Shown here: piece by piece, positions 45,537 to 55,271 of the stretch
How the letters are laid out: every line of letters starts with the position of its first letter
Position numbering within the stretch: the first letter of the stretch is position 1
Assembly: GCF_012927185.1 (NCBI RefSeq)
Contig: NZ_JABBGB010000003.1
Coordinates: 1,612,001-1,676,000, forward strand
Direction of reading: 5' to 3'
Length of the DNA: 64,000 bases
Source: Pseudoflavitalea sp. G-6-1-2
GTDB taxonomy: Bacteria > Bacteroidota > Bacteroidia > Chitinophagales > Chitinophagaceae
The notes under the pieces: generated by a model
What the model was told of the DNA's origin: nothing
Seen by the model: the letters and a program-made list of their open reading frames with translations, nothing else
Database searches by the model: none
Position numbers and translations under genes: made by a program

Positions 45537-45844
45537 TTATTCTATCATCGAACGCACTGCGCCGAAATTGAACTTCTCTGTAAAGTTCTCCAGCAATCTG
45601 AGCGATGATGGCAATGAAACATATCGAAATGCAATTGTGATCAATTGTGGTTTCGCCTGCGTTTTTGATCCTGATTTGAAATACTCCGCATTGTATTTGT
45701 AAAGTGGAACACCATTGTCGTAAAATTTCCAGAACCGATTGTTATCCGGTCCTGCACTTCTTTTGCGGAAGATGGATTCTTTGACTGTGCCGACACAATC
45801 ATAGACAGTATCAAGGCAATTGGTATGAATAGTATTCTCTTCAT
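45537..45844 (-). pseudogene. Frameshifted partial duplicate of the neighbouring exported protein
   Basis: The first frame gives a clean signal peptide (MKRILFIPIALILSMIVSAQ) and then runs out of sense. The next frame carries KESIFRKRSAG...PLYKYNAEYF...KPQLITIAFRY...LLRLLENFTEKFNFGAVRSMIE and stops at 45537-45539. That part aligns by eye with the C-terminal about 60 residues of the 45877-47175 product (ALYIYNPAYF...KPVLMEVQFRY...RLLSNFEKNYNMNALRKMLQ). A one-frame slip near 45780-45790 breaks the gene; a sequencing error would also explain it. Confidence 0.6.
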
Positions 45845-45876
45845 AATTGACAATATTGCAAATGGAAACAGGTAAA

Positions 45877-47175
45877 CTATTGAAGCATTTTTCTCAATGC
45901 ATTCATGTTGTAATTCTTCTCGAAATTGCTCAGCAGCCTTTCCGAAAAACCTCTTCCCTCCGCAATTTCATAGCGAAACTGCACTTCCATCAATACGGGT
46001 TTCACAGGCTGATCGGTGTTGTTGCTGAAATAGGCGGGATTGTAGATGTAGAGCGCGGCTGTTCTTTCTTCTTCATACTCCCCGAACCTGCCAATATCCG
46101 CCAGCCGTTGATAAGCATCGTAGGTGCTGCTGTTAAGAGGCACTACAGCCTGTTTTTGCAGCCATTCGTTTGGCTGAGCAGCGAGCAGTTGTTTTACTTT
46201 CGCTTTTTTATCTTCATACAATTGTGCGTAAGCAGATTTGTCGGACTCCAGCACCATCCTCGCCTTTTTCGCACGGTCGGAGTTGTCTCCGGCATAATTT
46301 TTCATTTTCTCTTCGTGACTAAATTGAAAATTCACTTTTTCAATTTCGAAGTACTCTAACAGATCTTCCAGAAATTGTTTTCGTGAAACGGGTATCAATA
46401 CCGGTATGCCTGGTTTTACAATGAGATACCTCCTGTCGATCCACTTGTACCCTTTGGCAGATGGTTTGTCGTACTGTGATCCACTCATCCAGTTTTCAAC
46501 ATATCCTTCTCCGGAAACGAATCGTAAGAAATTGGCATGTTTGTTTTTGTAATCCCCCGATCTGTTGGCTAATACATTTGCTTCTGAAATATATTGAGAG
46601 ATGCGGCTTGGCTTAGTCAGTTGATCTTTGGAATAATCGGGTCCCAGCTTTGCATCAATGGGAAATGTATAACGTACGGTCATGCTTTTGTCGATGTAAA
46701 ACTCCCCGGTTCCTGCAGGCGTGAGGTATCCTCCATTTACAAGAAATGGATTGATGTTTACTCTCATCACGGTGCGGTATTCATCCACTGTTTTTACGAT
46801 ATGCTGTGTTACATGACATACATTCTCATATACTCCCAACTGGTATTCGTATCCATAATGAGCGTAGCCTCTGAAATTGTTTTTTGCGCCACCGCTGAAG
46901 CTCACCCTGGCCACGCATCCTGTTAACTGAAAATTGCTGCGGCTTGCCTCTTCAATTTTTTCCAGTGCGATCAGTTGCTTTATCATGGCTGCTTTATCCG
47001 GCGTGTTGCCTTTCAGGCTCGATGGATATTTGGGATTGGTATGATCGGTGTATCTTCCCGGAAGTCCGTCTGCATCTCCATTGCAGGGCACTGGGGGTTC
47101 GTTGCTCATGTTCTTTTGAGCGAAGGATGTATCACTGCAAAGCAGTATCAGAAAAATGAAAAGATGATTTTTCAT
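45877..47175 (-). CDS. Exported protein of unknown function
   Basis: 432 residues with a signal peptide ending near SFAQ. The middle has beta-rich segments (VRYTFPIDAKLGPDY) and KFLEDLLEYF-type helices; about 300-360 is K/E-rich and probably helical; the tail resembles the broken copy at 45537-45844. No family is recognised. Last intact gene of a reverse-strand cluster (48970 to 45877) of exported proteins with short gaps (22 and 66 bases). Confidence 0.65.
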   Translation of the reverse strand: MKNHLFIFLILLCSDTSFAQKNMSNEPPVPCNGDADGLPGRYTDHTNPKYPSSLKGNTPDKAAMIKQLIALEKIEEASRSNFQLTGCVARVSFSGGAKNNFRGYAHYGYEYQLGVYENVCHVTQHIVKTVDEYRTVMRVNINPFLVNGGYLTPAGTGEFYIDKSMTVRYTFPIDAKLGPDYSKDQLTKPSRISQYISEANVLANRSGDYKNKHANFLRFVSGEGYVENWMSGSQYDKPSAKGYKWIDRRYLIVKPGIPVLIPVSRKQFLEDLLEYFEIEKVNFQFSHEEKMKNYAGDNSDRAKKARMVLESDKSAYAQLYEDKKAKVKQLLAAQPNEWLQKQAVVPLNSSTYDAYQRLADIGRFGEYEEERTAALYIYNPAYFSNNTDQPVKPVLMEVQFRYEIAEGRGFSERLLSNFEKNYNMNALRKMLQ

Positions 47176-47241
47176 TGCCGGGTTCTATTTTAATGAATTA
47201 GGAAGGATAGCTGATCTGGATGATGCACCCTGCACTGCCTG

Positions 47242-48327
47242 CTATGGTTGTGCAGATGATGTGAACGGTTTGTTTTCAAAACCTGTTTTAAAACCAGGAG
47301 GATTGTCGATTAACGATGCTGATTTTTCCCGGAATGTATAACTGTACTCATTTGTTTCGGAGGGTGCATTTGATCTGCCCCCATCCCTTGCAGTAGTTTT
47401 TCCGGACCTGAGAATGAGCGCGTATTGTTGACTGCCTGAATAATATTTGATCCCGAAAGAGTAAGTCACTTTCTCCAGCGGAAATTCTGCTGCCTTTACC
47501 AGCTTTCCCCAGAGTTTTGTATTGTTCTGTGATTTGCTCCACCACCCTCCGCGCCCTTTTGAGGGAATGATGGTGAGCTGATCGCCGCTTACAGAATAGG
47601 TGCCGGTTTCGTATATGTACAGAATTTCTTTCATCAGGGTTATCCATTGTTTCGTCCGAAACAAATAAGTGCCATCCGGATAAAATGCATATTCCTTTCT
47701 CCTGTATCCTGCGGTGTATTGTGGCATCCCATTTACAAAACTTCCGGTAGTTTCGAGGTTATTGTCTGTCCACAATCCGATTACAGATGTTTTATCTTTT
47801 CCCTCTGTTGCAACTGATGCAGGTGGCTTTGTTTCATTCTTCGGAGGTGCCGCCAGTTCAATTGAGTTGATGAACGAAAGCAGGTCGTCCTGATAATTGG
47901 CAGAATTGGTCAGCAGAATCACACTGATCATTTTTCCGTTGGCAGAGGCTGTAATCAATGTTACCAGTCCTTTATTGCTGCCATCTGTATAGTTTGCCTG
48001 ACCTGAAATGATGTCCCAGCCGTTTTCACGCTGAGGCTCCTGCATGGCAGGTTTTTCGTGTACAGTAACTGTTCCCTTCACCAGTTTTTCACAGTTGTTA
48101 TGGAAGTTTTCTGTAGATGTTCCAATGGCTGCAACTGTACCAACAATCACGGCAGCGGCATATTGCCCGTTTCCGGGATCTTTTGTCGAAAGCTGTACGC
48201 CCGTGCTGCTTGTTTGCTGATCCCATCCTTTGGGAACAGTGTAAGTCAACAGATCAAAGGTTTGTTTCTGGGCAAAAGAATCCGATGCAAACAGCGTAAC
48301 CATAAGCAGAAGTGTTAGTGGTTTCAT
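47242..48327 (-). CDS. Exported two-domain protein of unknown function
   Basis: 361 residues with a signal peptide ending in SFAQ. The N-half (LTYTVPKGWDQQ...GVQLSTKD to FINSIEL, about 25-150) resembles the PsbP-like 'protein stability' fold seen in many exported proteins. The C-half (about 175-345, IGLWTDNN...YAFYPDGTYLFRTKQW...GTYSVSGDQLTIIP) looks like a lipocalin-like beta barrel. Both are fold guesses from sequence pattern. Cotranscribed with its neighbours by spacing. Confidence 0.6.
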   Translation of the reverse strand: MKPLTLLLMVTLFASDSFAQKQTFDLLTYTVPKGWDQQTSSTGVQLSTKDPGNGQYAAAVIVGTVAAIGTSTENFHNNCEKLVKGTVTVHEKPAMQEPQRENGWDIISGQANYTDGSNKGLVTLITASANGKMISVILLTNSANYQDDLLSFINSIELAAPPKNETKPPASVATEGKDKTSVIGLWTDNNLETTGSFVNGMPQYTAGYRRKEYAFYPDGTYLFRTKQWITLMKEILYIYETGTYSVSGDQLTIIPSKGRGGWWSKSQNNTKLWGKLVKAAEFPLEKVTYSFGIKYYSGSQQYALILRSGKTTARDGGRSNAPSETNEYSYTFREKSASLIDNPPGFKTGFENKPFTSSAQP

Positions 48328-48349
48328 CTGATTTATTAAGCGTGTGTTG

Positions 48350-48970
48350 TTAAAAATTGTTCCATTGTTGTCCGGTGACTGTATTCCAGCCCGATTGATT
48401 CGATCGGCGGTTGCCTTTGCTGTCGAAGCTGTAATAGACCCATCCGATTCTGCTGCCTTTCAGTTTGATGCGGGTGGTGCCAGTTGTGGCATTGTCGGTG
48501 CAGCTTTCTATGATCAGATCTTCCAGCACAATCTGACTGACAGTTCTATGGAGATACTGCGGAGGATTATTTTCGGTTACAGAGATCTCTGCTCTTGCAA
48601 GCCTGGGTTTGGCTGGTTCCATTTGCATGGTGGGCGATGGCCTTACTCCTGCATCTTTTCTGATAGTGGCAGGCTCAGCAATGGTTTTGGGGCTCGCTGC
48701 AATTACTTTGCTGCCATTGGAAACTGTGTTCATCAGATTGCGGAACTCTGCTACGTAAATGCCAGAAGGTACTTCAATCTCAATTGCACCACTGTTGTCG
48801 GAACCTCCGGTGTAGTTGCTGATGGAAATCTGATCTTCAAATCCTTTGAGCTTTACCGTGCCTTTGATTCTGCTGCCGTCGCTTTTTCTGAACATGCCAT
48901 AGGTTTCTTTTGTCTGAGCAGCTACATGCATGGTTACCGATATAGCCAGAAGAAAAAGGAATGCTTTCAT
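48350..48970 (-). CDS. Exported Hcp-like protein
   Basis: 206 residues with a signal peptide ending in HVAAQ. The end of the protein (VLEDLIIESC...TRIKLKGSRIGWVYYSFDSKGN...SGWNTVTGQQW) has the C-terminal pattern of Hcp (type VI tube) family proteins, and KIKGTVKLKGFEDQISISNY-like text lies near the front, but a long insert (about 75-130) separates them. A Sec signal is unusual for a type VI tube protein and no other type VI gene is present. It may be an Hcp-fold protein used differently. First gene of its cluster. Confidence 0.5.
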   Translation of the reverse strand: MKAFLFLLAISVTMHVAAQTKETYGMFRKSDGSRIKGTVKLKGFEDQISISNYTGGSDNSGAIEIEVPSGIYVAEFRNLMNTVSNGSKVIAASPKTIAEPATIRKDAGVRPSPTMQMEPAKPRLARAEISVTENNPPQYLHRTVSQIVLEDLIIESCTDNATTGTTRIKLKGSRIGWVYYSFDSKGNRRSNQSGWNTVTGQQWNNF

Positions 48971-49149
48971 TTCAGGAGATTTTCATGATTGTTTGTATGC
49001 TGCAAAAGTAGATGGACAGAAGAGCGGGAACAATCATTCAAAAAGATGATTTTTTGTAAAAAACCAACCGGAAATCATTAAAAAAGATGAGTATAAATAC
49101 CCGGTTATCGGCCTTTATTTGCAGTAGTTGAAATGCCTTAAATTAGAGA

Positions 49150-51117
49150 ATGAAAAAATTACTGTTGATTTTGATGGTGCTGATGGCATCTGCCCGGTTG
49201 TTTTCCCAGACAACTCAGCTGGACAGTATCAAAGCCGTAATTGCCAAACATCCGCAACGCGATTCCCTGCGCGTAAGCATGCTGGTAGATTATGTGCTCA
49301 CTGCCGTTAACACCAACACTTCACAGGCACTCCCCTTTATGCAGGAGATAGTATCCATCAGCAAAGAATTGAATTTCGCCAAAGGCATACAGTTAGGATA
49401 CATCTACCTTCAGATCTATTACTCAGACAGAGGAGATTTCGCCGAATCTGCGCTTTATGGAGATACAGCCATTCGGGTGCTGCAAAAAGATACCAGTCTG
49501 TCTGCCACTATCAATATTGCTTACCTCTATAATAATCTGGGTGGAGACAGTTATAAAATGGGCGATTATTCCAAAGCCATCGATCATTACACGAAAGCCG
49601 CTGAAATAATGGAGAAGTACAAGCCGGAAATAATCGCTTCTGCATATAACGGTCTGTCGGTAGTGTACGAAGCATTGTCTCAACCGGAAAAAGCATTTGA
49701 ATACGACAAGAAAGCAATAGCCGCTGCGGAAAAAAGCGGAAATAAAGCGTCCATTGCCAGGCGTTATCTGAATTATGCCGAAAGACTTTTCAACCTCAAA
49801 TATTACAGGGAAGCAGACAGCATGCTGAAAAAATCGGCACCGCTGGTTTCGGAAACCAATGATGTTATTGCCATGGCTTTGTTCTATCAGTTGCGCGGTG
49901 GCAACAGCAGAATCAAAAAGCAGTATCCGCAGGCAATTGCCGATTTCAGAGCAGCCTACCAGATTGGGATCGGTAACGATGATAAATATCAGCAGATTAG
50001 CCTGCTCGATCCGCTTATCAAATCGCTGCTCGATGCAGGTGAGCTGGATCAGGCAAAAACAATGAACGATACGCTGCTGGCCAAATCCATCCTTTATCAA
50101 ATGCCCTTCGGCCGCCTCAATGCCTACGACAATCTCGCTAAATGGAACCTGCTCCGGAAAGATTATGCCAATGCCTACAGGTACCTGGAGCTGAAAACTC
50201 AGCTCGCAGACAGCATCTCCTCCGACGAAACCAAAAGCAAAATCTCCATGATGGAGACCCGTTTTAAGGTTGCCGGAAAAGACAGGGAAATAAAATCATT
50301 GCAGGATGAAAAACAAATACAGCAACTTCAGCTCCGTCAGAAAAGCACTTTCATTTATATCCTGATAGGAAGTGCAATAGCACTACTCATAATTTCTTTA
50401 CTCTCCTACCGCAATTACCGGCATCGCCAAAAACTTCAGCAGGCAATAATCGATGAACTGGAAACTGAAAAACAACTGACTGCCACAGAAGCCGTATTCA
50501 AAGGCGAAGAGCAGGAACGTACCAGACTGGCGAAAGACCTTCACGATGGATTGGGAGGCATGCTGAGCGGGATAAAATTTTCGTTAAGCAACATGAAAGA
50601 AAATCTGGTAATGACGCCCGACAATGCCCGCGCATTCGGACGCAGCATCGATATGCTCGACAGCTCCATTAAAGAAATGCGACGTGTAGCACACAATATG
50701 ATGCCGGAAATACTGGTGAAATACGGTCTGGATACAGCTTTGAAAGAGTTCTGCAGTGAAATAGACCGCAGCGGAGCCATCCATGCAGATTACCAATCCG
50801 TAGGCATGGGTAACGTAACTATCGATCAAACCACCAGTGTTGCCATTTACCGCGTTGTACAGGAACTGGTGAACAATGCCATAAAACATGCGCAGGCAAA
50901 GTGTGTGCTGGTGCAATTGCATCATTCAGTGCAGGAAAAAATGCTGGCTGTTACCGTAGAAGATAACGGTAAAGGACTCGATGTAAATATGCTCAAAGAT
51001 GCTGCCGGCCTTGGCTGGCGAAGCATTCAAAACCGGGTAGACTTTCTGAAAGGGAAAATTGATGTACATTCAAAACCCGATGAAGGCACTTCTGTGATGA
51101 TTGAGATCGGGATCTGA
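49150..51117 (+). CDS. TPR-containing sensor histidine kinase (NarL-type partner)
   Basis: 655 residues: signal peptide (1-20), periplasmic TPR repeats (about 60-370, for example YNNLGGDSYKMGDYSKAIDHYTKA), one transmembrane helix (about 396-416), a coiled coil, then HisKA_3 with phosphoacceptor His465 in KDLHDGLGGMLSG and an HATPase with VQELVNNAIKHAQA and VEDNGKGLD. This layout is typical of Bacteroidota envelope sensors. It is 23 bases from its response-regulator gene. Confidence 0.95.
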   Translation: MKKLLLILMVLMASARLFSQTTQLDSIKAVIAKHPQRDSLRVSMLVDYVLTAVNTNTSQALPFMQEIVSISKELNFAKGIQLGYIYLQIYYSDRGDFAESALYGDTAIRVLQKDTSLSATINIAYLYNNLGGDSYKMGDYSKAIDHYTKAAEIMEKYKPEIIASAYNGLSVVYEALSQPEKAFEYDKKAIAAAEKSGNKASIARRYLNYAERLFNLKYYREADSMLKKSAPLVSETNDVIAMALFYQLRGGNSRIKKQYPQAIADFRAAYQIGIGNDDKYQQISLLDPLIKSLLDAGELDQAKTMNDTLLAKSILYQMPFGRLNAYDNLAKWNLLRKDYANAYRYLELKTQLADSISSDETKSKISMMETRFKVAGKDREIKSLQDEKQIQQLQLRQKSTFIYILIGSAIALLIISLLSYRNYRHRQKLQQAIIDELETEKQLTATEAVFKGEEQERTRLAKDLHDGLGGMLSGIKFSLSNMKENLVMTPDNARAFGRSIDMLDSSIKEMRRVAHNMMPEILVKYGLDTALKEFCSEIDRSGAIHADYQSVGMGNVTIDQTTSVAIYRVVQELVNNAIKHAQAKCVLVQLHHSVQEKMLAVTVEDNGKGLDVNMLKDAAGLGWRSIQNRVDFLKGKIDVHSKPDEGTSVMIEIGI

Positions 51118-51140
51118 CTATTCATTGTAATACCTGCTGC

Positions 51141-51758
51141 ATGATAACTAAATTATTCATCGTCGACGATCATTACATGGTAATAGAGGGCATCCGCTCT
51201 TTGTTGCAGCACGAAAATAATATCGAATGGATGGGCCACGCCACCAATGCCGCTTCCTGCCTGAGTTTCCTGAAACAACAGCTGCCGGATGTTGTACTGA
51301 TGGATATAAACCTGCCTGATAAAAGCGGTATCGATTTGTGCAAAGAAGTGAAAGAATTATACCCTGCCCTGCAGATCCTGGGCCTCAGTACGTTTAATCA
51401 GCAGGCGGTTATTCAGCATATGATGCAGAACGGCGCCTCCGGATACGTTTTGAAAAATGCTACCAAAGAAGAACTGATGGAAGCCATTCAGGTAGTATCG
51501 GCAGGTAAGAACTATCTCAGTTTTGAAGCTGCCCTGTCGCTAAGAGAATCAAAACAATCGCAGCCACTGATCACCCGAAGGGAAAAAGAGGTGCTGCTTT
51601 TAATTGCAGAAGGACTTACCAACGCAGAAATATCGGAGAAACTTTTCATCAGCGTACCTACAGTGAACACACACAGAAAAAGCCTGCTGGAGAAATTCGG
51701 CGCCAAGAATACTGCCATTCTTATCAGTATGGCAAGCAGGCAGGGACTGATTTTGTAA
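51141..51758 (+). CDS. NarL/FixJ-family response regulator
   Basis: 205 residues: receiver domain (acid pair D9-D10, phosphoacceptor Asp55 in VVLMDINLPD, KNATKEEL region) and a LuxR-type helix-turn-helix (LITRREKEVLLLIAEGLTNAEISEKLFISVPTVNTHRKSLLEKFG). Operon partner of the TPR kinase at 49150. The target genes are unknown; the divergent exported-protein cluster (48970 to 45877) is a candidate by position only. Confidence 0.95.
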   Translation: MITKLFIVDDHYMVIEGIRSLLQHENNIEWMGHATNAASCLSFLKQQLPDVVLMDINLPDKSGIDLCKEVKELYPALQILGLSTFNQQAVIQHMMQNGASGYVLKNATKEELMEAIQVVSAGKNYLSFEAALSLRESKQSQPLITRREKEVLLLIAEGLTNAEISEKLFISVPTVNTHRKSLLEKFGAKNTAILISMASRQGLIL

Positions 51759-51785
51759 TGAAGCAGATCAATGTAATAAAAAAAG

Positions 51786-51817
51786 AAAGTCCCGGTAAAC
51801 GATGTTACCGGGACTTT
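51786..51817. terminator. Bidirectional terminator between convergent genes
   Basis: Perfect 13-bp stem AAAGTCCCGGTAA - ACGATG - TTACCGGGACTTT, with A-rich and T-rich flanks for both directions. Confidence 0.8.
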
Positions 51818-51854
51818 CTATTGTATGTATCCGGAGCGTACTCCGCATATCTGT

Positions 51855-54461
51855 TTATTTAGGATCCAGCGCTTTATTGATCACCAGCGTCAGCGCACCG
51901 CGATGCGCTTTGGTTTCTTCGTTCGTAGAAACGGCTGTTGCCAGTTGAGCCTTGATCTTTTTCAGTGTATTCAACGCCGCAGCTTTGGAGATATCATCAA
52001 AATCTTTAGAATCAGTGATAGCAGCCAGGCCTCTTACGAAGAGCGACTGCAGGTTCTGACGATATACATTCACATTAGTGGCATTGTCTGCGCTGAAGAT
52101 GCCCTTTTGCAGATCACTCATTACATCCGCTACGCTGTACTGATTGCCATACAGGCGGGTGTTGGTGATACGCTGCAATGTGGCAGGATGCAGAATATGC
52201 GACAGTGCGCCGCCTGCCTGCAATTGCAGTACAGTCATGGTTGTGCGTGGATCATCACCGGACTGGTTCTGATTGAATCCACGACGCTGTGGCTGCAGGT
52301 AAGGGAATATCTGCGCATCTGCATCGAATGCATTGGGTGCAAAAACATATTTGGTGAGCACATCCATGGCTTTTTTCTGTGTTGCCAGCGGAACCGGAGT
52401 AAATGGTTTGTTGGTTGACTTCTGCTCTGGGAAGCTTCTGTCTACATACACACCACCGATATAGCGGCTCACTGCTGCGATCATGTTGATGCGCTGCGTT
52501 TGCATGTTGCCGTAACGGGCTCTCAGCTCTGCATACGACTGACCATTTTTTGAGTATTTGCCGATCAGTTTAGGAATAGCTGTGTTCACGATCTTGAAAC
52601 GCTCTTCAGCATAGCCAATGGCGTCGTTTGTGTGATCCATGATGTTCACACGTGGGTCCATTGCTTTACCGGGAGAACGCATATCATCACCATCGTTACC
52701 GAAAGTGAGTTGCGGATCGTTGCTGCGGCTGAGGATCTTGTTCAGTCCTGCTTCTTCCTGACCTGCAGGGAATTCAGTATAACCGAACTCGATAGCCCAT
52801 ACATCATAAGGACCAGCCTTGGTGGTGTAGTAATCGCCCTGTTTGCTCTTATCGGCAGCGATGTTCACAGCTGGATAATCCATTACAGAGCCCATGGTAC
52901 CGATCTTATGGGTGATAGCAGTATTGTTGATCTCTTCGGGGCTCAGCATCTGACTTGCCTTCATGTTGTGATTGAGACCCAGTGTGTGTCCCATCTCGTG
53001 CATGATGAGGTAAGTGAGAAACTGTTTGTGCATTACTTTCAGTTCAGCTGGTGGTGCGTCGTTTGCATCGAGGAAAGTAGATGCTGCGATGAACTGCGAT
53101 TTCAGTTCCTGAGCGAGTGCGCAGGTTGCGAGGTGCTCGCGTTTGATGCCGGGGATATGCATTTCAGCCTCATCTTGCTGTCCGAATGTATGGATGAGAT
53201 TGTTTTGCATGGTTGATGAAGCTGCTCCGTTGAACAGTTCATCCTGACGGATCATGCCGCTGCCGGTTGCCCATTCTACAGTGATGTCGGCTCCGAGAAT
53301 TTCTCCTGTTCTTGGGTTAACGAAGCTGGGCCCGATAGCGCCGTAAGGCGGCTGTGCAGAAGCTACCCAGCGGATTACGTTGTAACGGATATCGTCGGGG
53401 CTCCAGGTGGCATCGTCTGGCATGATCTTCATCTGAACGGCATTCTTGTAGCCGGCTTTCTCGAAGGCTTCATTCCATTTGTGACCTGCTTCCAGAATAG
53501 CTTCGCGGTACTCAACCGGTGTGGTATTCTCGATCCAGTAAACGAGTGGCTGAACCGGCTCGCTGATGGCTGCACTGGCATCTTTCTTCTTCAGGTTCCA
53601 GCGATGGATCAGATCTTTGTATGGTGTTGGACTTGTAGAAGTGAGGTCCGTAACGGTTTCTGTGAAGTAACCAACACGCGGATCGTCATATCTTGGTTTG
53701 TAATCGTTCTGTGGCATTTCGATCAGTGTATGCTGAATGCGTACACGCACGTAACGGGCATCGGTGATGTCGGCACCACCGGAATTGATGGTATACGGAT
53801 TGTCGTATGCCATATCCACTACTATATCGGTATTGTTCGGGAAAGAACGGATCGCAGCCACTTTCGATTTGCCGGGATTGAGGCTGCCCAGGTTGAACTG
53901 CATCGCGGCAAACGGACTTGGGCCGAAGTTTGGTTTAACAGCATCCATCTTTTCGCTGATGAACAGCGCGTCTGCATTGATCAGATAACCATCACCATCT
54001 TCTCCGCTTACTTTCTCTGCGTGGAAAATAGCTTCGGGTTTATCTACATTGGCAGTTTTGCTCACTGCATCATTCTTGTTATACCAGAAATTGGTATTCA
54101 GCTGAGAGAACTCCAGCTTGTCGAACGATTTCTCCACTTTAAACACAAAGGTTGAGCGATGCATACCCTGGTGCAGAAAGAGTGAGGTAGGTCCGTTGAT
54201 GGAAAAGCTTTGATAGATGTACTCTTTGCCGAGCTGGCTTTTTTTGATGTACAACTGAACACTACCGGTGGCTGTATCCTGATAGATGGTGAAGAGGCCG
54301 TCTACTTTGCGGCTGCTTTTTACTTTGTCTGAAATGCCTGCGGGCTTTTTTGCTTTGGCTGTATCCGTAGCTGCAGCGGGGGCAGCTTTAGACTTATCCT
54401 GTGCATAGGAAACAATCGTCACGGTTCCCGAAAACACGAATAACAGTAGGAGTTTTTTCAT
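51855..54461 (-). CDS. Large zinc-dependent metalloprotease (DUF5117 type)
   Basis: 868 residues with a signal peptide ending near VSYAQ. N-terminal DUF5118/DUF5117-like domains (about 35-310) are followed by a metzincin-like catalytic part with HEMGHTLGLNH (zinc ligands His488, His492, His498; catalytic Glu489) and a downstream Met-turn candidate in GSVMDYPAV. Family members are periplasmic or secreted enzymes of unknown substrate, common in Bacteroidota. Length is normal. Confidence 0.93.
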   Translation of the reverse strand: MKKLLLLFVFSGTVTIVSYAQDKSKAAPAAATDTAKAKKPAGISDKVKSSRKVDGLFTIYQDTATGSVQLYIKKSQLGKEYIYQSFSINGPTSLFLHQGMHRSTFVFKVEKSFDKLEFSQLNTNFWYNKNDAVSKTANVDKPEAIFHAEKVSGEDGDGYLINADALFISEKMDAVKPNFGPSPFAAMQFNLGSLNPGKSKVAAIRSFPNNTDIVVDMAYDNPYTINSGGADITDARYVRVRIQHTLIEMPQNDYKPRYDDPRVGYFTETVTDLTSTSPTPYKDLIHRWNLKKKDASAAISEPVQPLVYWIENTTPVEYREAILEAGHKWNEAFEKAGYKNAVQMKIMPDDATWSPDDIRYNVIRWVASAQPPYGAIGPSFVNPRTGEILGADITVEWATGSGMIRQDELFNGAASSTMQNNLIHTFGQQDEAEMHIPGIKREHLATCALAQELKSQFIAASTFLDANDAPPAELKVMHKQFLTYLIMHEMGHTLGLNHNMKASQMLSPEEINNTAITHKIGTMGSVMDYPAVNIAADKSKQGDYYTTKAGPYDVWAIEFGYTEFPAGQEEAGLNKILSRSNDPQLTFGNDGDDMRSPGKAMDPRVNIMDHTNDAIGYAEERFKIVNTAIPKLIGKYSKNGQSYAELRARYGNMQTQRINMIAAVSRYIGGVYVDRSFPEQKSTNKPFTPVPLATQKKAMDVLTKYVFAPNAFDADAQIFPYLQPQRRGFNQNQSGDDPRTTMTVLQLQAGGALSHILHPATLQRITNTRLYGNQYSVADVMSDLQKGIFSADNATNVNVYRQNLQSLFVRGLAAITDSKDFDDISKAAALNTLKKIKAQLATAVSTNEETKAHRGALTLVINKALDPK

Positions 54462-54551
54462 TGTGTGATGCCGTTTTAGTGCTGATGAATATACAAATCA
54501 TATCCAGATTAAAGGATAATAATTTGATAAATGGTCACTGCACTAACGGTA

Positions 54552-55271
54552 TCACCAACCGCTGGCAAGTACGTCGGCGATATGCATGGTCTTCATGGAA
54601 AGTCCCTTGTGGCGGATAACCCCATCGATATGCATGAGGCAGCTGTGATCGGTGGAGATGATGGTGTCTGCGCCGGACTCTCTGGCGTTGTTCACTTTCT
54701 GATCGGCCATGCTGGTAGAAATGGCTTCGAATTTCACGGCAAATGTACCGCCGAATCCGCAGCAGGTTTCGTTGTCTTTCATCTCCATCAGATGGAGACC
54801 TTTTACATGGCTGAGCAGGCGGCGCGGTTCTTCTTTGATGCCGCACTCGCGGAGACCCGCACAGCTATCATGATAAGTAGCATTCACCGGAAGGGATGCG
54901 CCGAATTTTTCGATCTTCAGCACGTTCACCAGAAACTCGCTGAACTCGAAAGTTCTTTCTTTCATCTCCTTCACTTCGTTGTGGTGCGAAGAGTTGTCGA
55001 AGATCTTGGGATAGTAGTTGCGAACGAACCCGGTGCAGGATGCACTGGGCGCTACAATGTATTCTGCTCCGCTGAAGTCTTTCAGGAATTTGGAGCAGAC
55101 ATCTTTTGCATCATCCCTGAAACCTGCATTGTAGGCGGGTTGGCCGCAGCAGGTTTGGTTCGAATTGTATTCAACAGTACAGCCTGCTTTCTCCAGCACC
55201 TTTATCATATTGAAGGCAGTCTGGGGATAGAGCTGATCTATGAAGCAAGGTATAAAAAGCTGTACTGTCAT
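54552..55271 (-). CDS. lutA: LutA/LldE-like (Fe-S)-binding protein
   Basis: 239 residues with two CCG domains: CFIDQLYP...TCCGQPAYNAG and SCAGLRECGI...TCCGFGGTFAVK, cysteine sets for Fe-S clusters as in the L-lactate oxidation subunit LutA. LutB and LutC are not adjacent, so its partner must be elsewhere or the role differs. It overlaps the ribH stop by 4 bases. Confidence 0.9.
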   Translation of the reverse strand: MTVQLFIPCFIDQLYPQTAFNMIKVLEKAGCTVEYNSNQTCCGQPAYNAGFRDDAKDVCSKFLKDFSGAEYIVAPSASCTGFVRNYYPKIFDNSSHHNEVKEMKERTFEFSEFLVNVLKIEKFGASLPVNATYHDSCAGLRECGIKEEPRRLLSHVKGLHLMEMKDNETCCGFGGTFAVKFEAISTSMADQKVNNARESGADTIISTDHSCLMHIDGVIRHKGLSMKTMHIADVLASGW

